Assembly: GCA_031270145.1 (NCBI GenBank)
Contig: JAISYD010000019.1
Coordinates: 1 to 16,596, forward strand
Direction: 5' to 3'
Length of the DNA: 16,596 nucleotides
Source: Planctomycetota bacterium
GTDB taxonomy: Bacteria > Planctomycetota > SZUA-567
Position numbers and translations under genes: made by a program. Each line of letters starts with the position of its first letter. Position 1 is the stretch's first letter. Shown here one piece after another: positions 8,380-14,043 of the stretch. The notes below the pieces were generated by a model, which made no database searches, was not told the origin of the DNA, and worked only from the letters and a program-made list of their open reading frames with translations.

Positions 8380-9000
8380 TCATCGGGTATTTCCGGGCGG
8401 TTGCAAGGGCTTGCTTCCTTTGTAAAGATGTTTGCCGCTGTCACGGTACCTTTCCTCTTCGGAAAACAGGCAGCCGCAATACGGCTGTTTATAGATGCCC
8501 CGGAGCGTCGCCGCGTCCGGCAAAATCTTCCGCCAATCGGCGTCAATAAAGGCCAGACCGGACTTGGCCGCTGTTTCCCGGCCGATTTCCGCCAGCAAAT
8601 CCCGATCCTGCTCCCGGCTGGCCAGGAGGGTGGTGGAAAAAGCGGCGAAACCGCGGAATCTGGCGGTTTCGGCGGTTTTCCCCAGTCGCAGGCGATAACA
8701 TTCGGCGCAGCGATCCCGCCGGCTGGCCGGCGGCTTGCCTTGGCTAAGCATCCGCTCCAAAAACGTTTGGAGCCCATATTCGGAAACAATTTCCGCCGGA
8801 AGCGGATATCTTTCAAGATAAACCCGCAGGGCTTTTTCGCGCCGCCGGAACTCCATAAGAGGATGGATGTTGGGATTATAGAAAAAAATGCCGACATTGG
8901 CGGCGAATGCATCCGGGCCATGGCCCGCCGCGCTGGCCCTGGCTGTTGCAAGGCAGGGTGCGCAACAGACATGGAGCAAGAGCGGCGGCGAATTGGTCAT
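8380..9000 (-). CDS. queH: Epoxyqueuosine reductase QueH
   Basis: This 206-residue protein carries the QueH (formerly DUF208) cysteine pattern: HVCCAPC with C12, C13 and C16 near the N-terminus, DRCAECYRLR with C98 and C101, and QPYCGC with C175 and C177. The family reduces epoxyqueuosine to queuosine in tRNA wobble positions using iron-sulfur chemistry. It replaces the unrelated, cobalamin-dependent QueG in many anaerobes. ATG 9000 is firmly placed: AAGGAGG (9007-9013) is 6 nt upstream and the family's hydrophobic strand plus CC motif follows directly. It heads a four-gene run, with the spoIID-like gene 40 nt downstream. The initiator tRNA gene is divergent from it, about 200 nt away. Confidence 0.92.
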   Translation of the reverse strand: MTNSPPLLLHVCCAPCLATARASAAGHGPDAFAANVGIFFYNPNIHPLMEFRRREKALRVYLERYPLPAEIVSEYGLQTFLERMLSQGKPPASRRDRCAECYRLRLGKTAETARFRGFAAFSTTLLASREQDRDLLAEIGRETAAKSGLAFIDADWRKILPDAATLRGIYKQPYCGCLFSEEERYRDSGKHLYKGSKPLQPPGNTR

Positions 9001-9039
9001 GCTGCGCCTCCTTCGGCGGTTATGCGGCCGAATTGTCCC

Positions 9040-9068
9040 ATTTTCCGCCAACGGCGGAGAAAAAGCAA
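9040..9068 (-). promoter_or_regulatory. Candidate promoter for the queH operon
   Basis: On the - strand, TTGCTT (9068-9063) and GAAAAT (9045-9040) are separated by 17 nt. They match the sigma70 consensus in only three and four of six positions. Position favours it: initiation near 9033 would give a short leader containing the queH ribosome binding site. No better candidate is visible between queH and the tRNA promoter. Confidence 0.3.
9044..9058. repeat. Short perfect inverted repeat, possible operator
   Basis: TCCGCC and GGCGGA flank AAC as a perfect 6-bp inverted repeat. A further three flanking positions can pair with one G-T wobble. No T-tract follows on either strand, so it is not an obvious terminator. 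It falls within the spacer of the candidate queH promoter and upstream of the -35 of the divergent tRNA promoter, where a regulator could bind. It may be chance in GC-rich DNA. Confidence 0.3.
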
Positions 9069-9077
9069 TAAAAACAG

Positions 9078-9105
9078 TTGACATCCATCTAGTGGGGGAT
9101 AGAAT
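9078..9105 (+). promoter_or_regulatory. Sigma70-type promoter for tRNA-fMet
   Basis: A perfect TTGACA (9078-9083) and TAGAAT (9100-9105, five of six) are separated by 16 nt. An A-rich stretch upstream (9058-9076) could act as an UP element. Transcription would begin near 9112 and give a leader of about 85 nt before the mature tRNA, to be removed by RNase P. Confidence 0.7.
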
Positions 9106-9197
9106 ACGGGCATGGATTTTTGTCCGTTTTAGCCGGAGTTGTGTTTTTTGAGGCGACGGCGGGAACCGCCGGGGTTGTTTGGCGGCGTTGTCCATAT

Positions 9198-9274
<77 letters not shown>

Positions 9275-9282
9275 ATATTGCC

Positions 9283-9317
9283 AAAGGGGTTACGAGAATG
9301 ACTCGCAACCCTTTTTT
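9283..9317 (+). terminator. Rho-independent terminator of tRNA-fMet
   Basis: A long hairpin starts 8 nt after the tRNA. AAAGGGGTTACGAG (9283-9296) pairs with 9302-9315 around the loop AATGA, with one A-C mismatch and one G-T pair. Six T residues run from 9312 to 9317, partly inside the stem. The opposite strand lacks a clear T-tract beyond AAA, so use as a terminator for the convergent mod genes is uncertain. Confidence 0.85.
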
Positions 9318-9421
9318 CGTTTTTCCAACCCAAGTTGTCGCGCACATCAAACAGCGTTGCTAATCCTTTAGAAACACTTCCGCGTATTTTACCGTTTTGG
9401 CGGGTTAATTTGTCAACCAGC

Positions 9422-10480
9422 CTAGCCCGTCAACTGCAATATCGCCTCCGGCGGGATGAAGAGGCGCCGCGGCAAAGCATCCCCCAGCGCCGCGTATTTG
9501 CTGTATTTCCACCACAATTCCCCGTTCCCGGAGCCATCGGCCGCGTTGGCGTTGGTGAACAGGACGTTCCACTCGAAGGGATCCTCGGCGCGCGCCTTGA
9601 TCCGCATCTCCACCAGGTTGTCGCCGCCTCCGTCGCCGGTGTACGGTACGAAATCATGGGCGCGTATGCCGACAAAGCCAAGGGAATCGGGAACCGGCCT
9701 GTCCGTCGCCAGGCTCAGACCCCAGCCAAGGGCGAACAGGCTCCGCTCGCCGGTTTTCCGCGCCGGCGAGATATTCTTGCAGCCGGTCAGCACGGCCGCC
9801 CGTTCGCAACCGGGATTTTTGAAAAGTTCCCTGGTGCCGCCATGGGCCAGGACCGTCCCCGCCTCCAGGATCAGGGTTTTCCCGCATAGCCGGTAGATTT
9901 CGTCGCGGCTGTGGCTAACCATCACGGCGTCGCGGCAATGTCGTAAAAGCTCCAGCATCCGCATCTGCATTTCTTCGCGGAGGGAGGCGTCGAGGGCCGA
10001 AAACGGCTCGTCTAGCAGGATGACCTCCGGTTCCGCCGCCAGCATCCGGGCCAGCGCCGCCCGCTGCCGCTGTCCGCCGGACAATTGATCCGGGAGGCGC
10101 TTTTCCAGTCCCCGCAAGTGGAAGCGTCCGCACAATTCGGCCGTCTTCGCCGCCCTGGCCGCCGCCCGGCCCGGTATGGCGATGCCGATGTTGCGCTCCA
10201 GGCTCATCCGGGGAAACAGGGCGTAATCCTGGAAAAGATAGCCCACCCGGCGCTCCTGCGGCCTGAGATTGATCCCCCGCTCCGAATCGAACAACAGCCG
10301 CCCATTGACGACAATGCGGCCGCTGTCGGGGGACTCGATGCCGGCGACGCATTTGAGGGCCATGCTCTTGCCGCCGCCGGAGGCGCCGAGGATGCCCAGG
10401 CAATCCCCGTCGGTCTCGAAGCTGACGTCGAGGGTGAAGCTTTTCCCCAGGCGCTTCCGGATCCCGACCTCAAGCGTCAT
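9422..10480 (-). CDS. modC: Molybdate ABC transporter ATP-binding protein ModC
   Basis: This 352-residue protein has an ABC ATPase domain at about 1-230 with Walker A GASGGGKS (32-39), Q-loop Q84, signature LSGGQRQRAALAR (133-145), Walker B VILLDEP (153-159) and switch H190. A C-terminal region (about 265-352) fits the single TOBE-like domain common in ModC. It powers molybdate import together with ModB and ModA. The ATG at 10480 has AAGGGGG a few bases upstream and overlaps the modB stop as ATGA, a classic coupled junction. It is the last gene of the nif-mod operon. I saw no convincing terminator on its strand before the convergent tRNA. Sulfate or other oxyanion use is possible for such ATPases alone, but the modAB and nif context favours molybdate. 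Confidence 0.93.
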   Translation of the reverse strand: MTLEVGIRKRLGKSFTLDVSFETDGDCLGILGASGGGKSMALKCVAGIESPDSGRIVVNGRLLFDSERGINLRPQERRVGYLFQDYALFPRMSLERNIGIAIPGRAAARAAKTAELCGRFHLRGLEKRLPDQLSGGQRQRAALARMLAAEPEVILLDEPFSALDASLREEMQMRMLELLRHCRDAVMVSHSRDEIYRLCGKTLILEAGTVLAHGGTRELFKNPGCERAAVLTGCKNISPARKTGERSLFALGWGLSLATDRPVPDSLGFVGIRAHDFVPYTGDGGGDNLVEMRIKARAEDPFEWNVLFTNANAADGSGNGELWWKYSKYAALGDALPRRLFIPPEAILQLTG

Positions 10481-11163
10481 GCGCCGACCCCCTTGCGGCG
10501 CCGGCGCCTTTCCTTGGCCAGGAAATGGTTCATGCCCGCCACCACGGCGAAGGAAACGCCGACAATCACCGCCACATAGCCATAAGCCGACTCCATGTCG
10601 CCGGCGGCCACCGCCGAGTAAACCGCCAACGGCAGGGTGCGGGTCTTGCCGAGGATGTTGCCGGCGATCATCGCGGTGGCGCCGAATTCCCCCATGCCCC
10701 GGGCGAAGGCGAGCACGCCCCCGGCCGCCACGCCGGGAAGGGCGGCCGGGAGGCAAATGCGCCAAAAGATGCGCCATTCGGAAAGCCCCAGGGTCCGCGC
10801 CGCGTACACCAGGTTTGGATCCACCTGCTCAAGGGCGCCGCGAGCCGCGCGGTACATGAGCGGAAAGGAAACCACCACCGCGGCCAGCACCGTGGCGCCC
10901 CAGGAAAAAGCTATCTTGTAGCCGAAGAATTCGGCGAGAAAGCGCCCCGCCGACCGGTTGACCCCGAAGGTGAAGAGCAGGAAAAAGCCGATCACCGTCG
11001 GCGGCAGCACCAGCGGCAGGGGGAACAGGCCGTCCAGAAGCATTTTCCAGGCATTGCGGCGCAGACCGGCCACGAACCTGGCCGCCGCCACGCCGAGGAA
11101 AAAGGTGAAGGCGATGGCCGTCGCCGCCGTCTGCAGGGATATGAGCGCCGCCGACCAATACAC
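10477..11163 (-). CDS. modB: Molybdate ABC transporter permease ModB
   Basis: This 228-residue integral membrane protein has several hydrophobic helices. Its EAA-type loop reads YAARTLGLSEWRIFWRICLP, and the ModB-typical GMGEFGATAMIAGNI lies further on. It forms the membrane channel for molybdate and contacts ModC through the EAA loop. I place the start at GTG 11163-11161. GGGGAG (11171-11176) is 7 nt before it, whereas a TTG two codons earlier would sit almost on the ribosome binding site. The modA stop (TGA, 11168-11166) falls between this site and the GTG, so the two genes are nearly contiguous. The gene overlaps modC by 4 nt. Confidence 0.93.
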   Translation of the reverse strand: MYWSAALISLQTAATAIAFTFFLGVAAARFVAGLRRNAWKMLLDGLFPLPLVLPPTVIGFFLLFTFGVNRSAGRFLAEFFGYKIAFSWGATVLAAVVVSFPLMYRAARGALEQVDPNLVYAARTLGLSEWRIFWRICLPAALPGVAAGGVLAFARGMGEFGATAMIAGNILGKTRTLPLAVYSAVAAGDMESAYGYVAVIVGVSFAVVAGMNHFLAKERRRRRKGVGA

Positions 11164-11165
11164 GG

Positions 11166-11945
11166 TCAATCTCCCCGGTTAGGCGAAAACCCGTATCTCG
11201 CGAACACGGCCAGCGCCTCCTCCGACCTCAGGTAATCGACAAACAGTTTGGCCGCCTCCTTCCGCTCGCCATTCCGCGAAATCCCCACCGGATAGATCAC
11301 CCTGGCCTTGAGGCTGCCGGCCGGCGCCTCGGCAATCACCGCCACTTTGCCGGTGACGGCGGCGTCGGTGGCATAGACCACGCCCAGGTCCGCGCTCCCC
11401 TCGGCCACCCAATTCAACACCTCGGTGACGTTGGTCCCGAAGCTGGCCTTCGCCTCAATCCGATCCCATAGTCCAAGACTGGTGAAAACCTCCCGGGCGT
11501 ATTGGCCGGCCGGCACGCTTTTGGGATCGCCGAGGGCGATGACCTTGGCCTTGACCGCGTCCGCGAAGCCGGCGATATCCGTCCCGGCCGCGGCCGGGCG
11601 GATGAGGACAATCCGGTTCTCCAGCAGCTCAACCACGCTGCCGGCGTCAATGAAGCCTTTTCCCACTAGCTCGTTCATTTGCTTCATCGCGGCCGACATG
11701 AAGACGTCGGCCGCCAGGCCGTTCTCAATCTGGGCCTGGAGCTTCCCGGAGCTGTCGTAGGTCCCCTCGACCGTGATCCAGGGATATTTCTTCTGGAAGT
11801 CCGGAATCAGGGCGTTGGCGTAGGAATACTGCAGGCTGGCGGCGGCGGCAACCAGGATGGCGGTCGGCTCGCCGGATGGGGCGGCGGGCGACGTCAGGAA
11901 CCAACCCGCGAGAAACAGAACCGACAACATCGACATTCTTCGCAT
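11166..11945 (-). CDS. modA: Molybdate-binding periplasmic/extracytoplasmic protein ModA
   Basis: This 259-residue protein has an N-terminal signal: RR near the start, a hydrophobic core at about 5-18, then SPAAPSG. The mature domain is a type II periplasmic binding fold with ModA landmarks. These are AAASLQ (the first oxyanion-binding serine, S37), YDSSGKLQAQIENG (63-76, second serine), PAGQYAREVF (145-154), and GVVYATDA with Y191. These match the ligand-binding positions known for E. coli ModA. It captures molybdate for ModBC. ATG 11945 is preferred because GGAGG sits 6 nt upstream and the signal peptide begins directly. The 14-codon extension from 11987 would overlap nifV-alpha. The start lies 32 nt after the nifV-alpha stop. 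Its place in the nif operon ties molybdenum uptake to nitrogenase cofactor demand. Confidence 0.93.
   Translation of the reverse strand: MRRMSMLSVLFLAGWFLTSPAAPSGEPTAILVAAAASLQYSYANALIPDFQKKYPWITVEGTYDSSGKLQAQIENGLAADVFMSAAMKQMNELVGKGFIDAGSVVELLENRIVLIRPAAAGTDIAGFADAVKAKVIALGDPKSVPAGQYAREVFTSLGLWDRIEAKASFGTNVTEVLNWVAEGSADLGVVYATDAAVTGKVAVIAEAPAGSLKARVIYPVGISRNGERKEAAKLFVDYLRSEEALAVFARYGFSPNRGD
11171..11176 (-). promoter_or_regulatory. Ribosome binding site that fixes the modB start
   Basis: GGGGAG lies inside the last codons of modA, 7 nt before GTG 11163. The in-frame TTG at 11169 would leave only one base of spacing. This supports a 228-residue ModB rather than a 230-residue one. Confidence 0.6.
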
Positions 11946-11977
11946 TTTTCCCCTCCAGTGATGAAAACAAACGAACC

Positions 11978-12780
11978 TCAGGCGCAATCTCCGCGCCAGA
12001 TAATTGGCGCGGCCTGTTTTTCCAGCCGGGAAGCCGTCCCGGAATCGAGGCCGGCGTCGAACCAGGGTTCGGCCGCCTCGACAAAAGCCAGTAGGTTGCA
12101 GTTACCGGCCCGCTCCCCTATGCCGAAAAGCGTCGCGTCGACATATTCGGCTCCGGCCCGGCAGGCGGCGATGCTGTTAGCCACCGCCATCCCCAAATCG
12201 TTGTGGGCGTGGATGCCCACGCCCGACTTGAGGCGGGTTATCGCGTCGTAAACCGAGGACGGACTAAGAATGCCCACGGTGTCGGCGAAGCGCACGCTGG
12301 AGACGCCAAGCTCCGCGAGCGTCCCGGCCAAATCCGCCATAAAACCAAGGTCAGCCCGAGAGGCGTCCTCGAATCCCACCGAGACCCGGCAACTCCGGTC
12401 CAGGGCGAATTCGACGCATCGCCGCAATTCGCGGCAGAGCCAATCCGCGCCCTTCCCCAATTTGCTTCGCAGCAGGCCCGGGGAAATCGGCGCGCTTATG
12501 TGGATCACGTCCGGGCGGCAGTCGAGCGACTGTTTGACGTCGTCCAGGCGCAAGCGATTCCAGACGGCGATCAAGGCGGTTTCAACCTCGTCGCGCACGG
12601 CGAGGACGGCGTCCCTTTCATGGGGACCCATGGCCGGAATCCCCGCCTCTATCTGGTAAACGCCCGCCCGGTCCAGCAAATGCGCCAACCTCGCCTTGTC
12701 GCCCGGGGAAAAGGCGAAGCCGGGAGCCTGTTCGCCGTCCCTGAGGGTGGTGTCTATGATGCGGACGCGCCGCCGCTCAC
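11978..12780 (-). CDS. nifV: Homocitrate synthase alpha subunit NifV-alpha (catalytic TIM barrel), start unresolved
   Basis: The conserved protein begins at about 12766 and runs 262 residues. It is a DRE-TIM metallolyase barrel with DTTLRDGEQ at about 5-13, the metal-binding HAHND at 186-190, and GIGERAGN near 215-222. It has no C-terminal accessory domain, which matches the alpha half of split NifV. It should condense acetyl-CoA with 2-oxoglutarate to give homocitrate, the organic ligand of FeMo-co, together with NifV-omega. The start is odd. No in-frame ATG, GTG or TTG lies just upstream of the conserved region. The nearest in-frame ones are TTG 12886 and ATG 12913, far inside nifV-omega. 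GTG 12780-12778 overlaps the nifV-omega stop as GTGA, exactly where a coupled start is expected, but it is one nucleotide out of frame. My end coordinate assumes that GTG plus a 1-nt deletion or sequence error between 12777 and 12761. Confidence 0.85.
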
Positions 12781-13733
12781 CAGGCGCCGCAGGCGAAGGT
12801 TTCCGCCAACTCCACGAATTCGGGATCGGCCAATCCCCGACCCAATCGGATGCTTGTCTCGCCGATTTTCCTGATAAGCGGTCCAATTTGCGCCGAATCG
12901 AAGGGTATGCCATATTCCGCCAGTTTCACCTTGATTGCCGCCTCGCCGGAATGCTTGCCGATCCTTATGCTCCTGGCGGCACCCAGCAATTCCGGCGGAA
13001 ACGGCTCATAGTTTTCCGGATTCTTCATGATGCCGTCGACATGGATGCCCGACTCCACTTCGAAAATCGCGTCCCCGAGGATGGGCTTGTGCGACGGTAT
13101 CCTCCGGCCGAGGGCCCTCTGGAAAACCGCCTTCAAGGCCGGCAGGGCGGCCAGCGCGCCAGGCCGGACCCCGAGGCCGCCAAGATGCGCGGCCATCAGC
13201 GCCTCCTCAAGCGGCGCGCCCCCCCCGCAACCCATGAACGAGGCCACCACCCGCTCGCCGCCGGCCTTGATCCACTCGACGGCGATGGCGGTGGCGCAGC
13301 ATCTTCCGTTGTGCGGGCTCAACTCCACGTTGCCCAGATCCAGCAGGCTGGCGAAGCCGCCGCGCCAGTCGCGGAAAAGCAGCCCGTTCAGGCCGACGAT
13401 CCGAAGGCAACGCTCCTTCCCGCGATACGGCCGCAACTGCTCCCAGCGCAAGTCGTCCAGCGGAATCTCCACCAGAAGCGCCGGTGAATTCGACAGCTTG
13501 AAAAACGGGCAGACATAATGGTGGAAGCCCGGATAATCTTCCATATGGCCGCCATAGGGAAGCCGCAGGACCGTCCGCTCCAGTACCACGGCGTCCCAGA
13601 TTTTGGCCAGGGCGATGGCGTCCACCTCGACATAGTCGGCCGCCTCCAGCAGCAGCCGGTATAGTTCGGCCAAATCCTCCGCCCGGCAGCCAAACATTTG
13701 CGGAAGGGACAGCAGCCGATCGGTTATGAGCAT
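12777..13733 (-). CDS. nifV: Homocitrate synthase omega subunit NifV-omega
   Basis: This 318-residue protein has a C-terminal half typical of homocitrate and isopropylmalate synthases: HKPILGDAIFEVESGIHVDG (215-234) and IRIGKHSGEAAI (256-267), the accessory domain that completes the active site. The first 200 residues keep the outline of the TIM barrel but lack DTTLRDG. The HxH strand reads SPHNG (139-143) and the GERAGN position reads GCGGGAP (168-174). This matches the division of labour proposed for NifV-omega and NifV-alpha of C. pasteurianum: alpha supplies the catalytic barrel, omega the regulatory/lid part. The start is ATG 13733, overlapping the ferredoxin stop as TGATG. A TTG one codon upstream is less likely. 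No clear Shine-Dalgarno is visible, so translational coupling is inferred. Confidence 0.88.
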   Translation of the reverse strand: MLITDRLLSLPQMFGCRAEDLAELYRLLLEAADYVEVDAIALAKIWDAVVLERTVLRLPYGGHMEDYPGFHHYVCPFFKLSNSPALLVEIPLDDLRWEQLRPYRGKERCLRIVGLNGLLFRDWRGGFASLLDLGNVELSPHNGRCCATAIAVEWIKAGGERVVASFMGCGGGAPLEEALMAAHLGGLGVRPGALAALPALKAVFQRALGRRIPSHKPILGDAIFEVESGIHVDGIMKNPENYEPFPPELLGAARSIRIGKHSGEAAIKVKLAEYGIPFDSAQIGPLIRKIGETSIRLGRGLADPEFVELAETFACGAW

Positions 13734-14041
13734 CAAATCATCAGGGACTCGACCGGCTTGCCGCCTTCAATGTGCCGATCGAAAAGCTCCCCCACCTTGC
13801 CGACGCTGACGTTGCCGTACCAGACGCCCTCCGGATACACCGCCACCACCGGCCCCTTGTCGCATACGCCGAAGCAACTGGAGACGGAAAGCATCACCTG
13901 GCCCGACAATTCGCGATCCTCGATCTCGTCCATGAGTTTTCGAGCCAGGTCCTGGCCGCCCCGGGTGCAGCACAGGCCCTTTTTATCGCCCATCAGCTTG
14001 CCGCCGCCGCAAACGAACAAATGATATTTCGGGGTAATCAT
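13733..14041 (-). CDS. Thioredoxin-fold [2Fe-2S] ferredoxin, nif-associated
   Basis: This 102-residue protein starts MITPKYHLFVC and places cysteines at 11, 24, 25, 56 and 60. The [2Fe-2S] ferredoxin of C. pasteurianum is also about 102 residues and, as I recall, uses cysteines 11, 24, 56 and 60 as ligands, so the agreement supports both the family and the start. That protein is linked to nitrogen fixation and interacts with the MoFe protein. I infer a redox role for nitrogenase or for cofactor assembly here. ATG 14041 is preferred over the TTG two codons earlier because AAAGG (14049-14053) is 7 nt upstream and the cysteine numbering then fits. It lies 2 nt after the nifN-B stop and overlaps nifV-omega by 1 nt. 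Confidence 0.9.
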   Translation of the reverse strand: MITPKYHLFVCGGGKLMGDKKGLCCTRGGQDLARKLMDEIEDRELSGQVMLSVSSCFGVCDKGPVVAVYPEGVWYGNVSVGKVGELFDRHIEGGKPVESLMI

Positions 14042-14043
14042 CC

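Noticed and set aside
6612..8549. 645-codon + strand open frame opposite pdxA and the spoIID-like gene
   Set aside because: The - strand encodes two clear protein families here. The + frame is a GC-driven shadow with biased composition and no motif.
8340..8972. In-frame N-terminal extension of the spoIID-like gene
   Set aside because: It overlaps queH in another frame. The signal/membrane segment and a ribosome binding site both point to ATG 8339.
9387..9416. TTGACA on the - strand (9416-9411) followed by TAAAAT
   Set aside because: The spacer is 19 nt, and the promoter would fire downstream of modC into the tRNA antisense strand. There is no gene for it to serve.
10481..10777. In-frame N-terminal extension of modC
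   Set aside because: It lies within modB in another frame. ModC homology starts at ATG 10480, with a ribosome binding site and an ATGA overlap.
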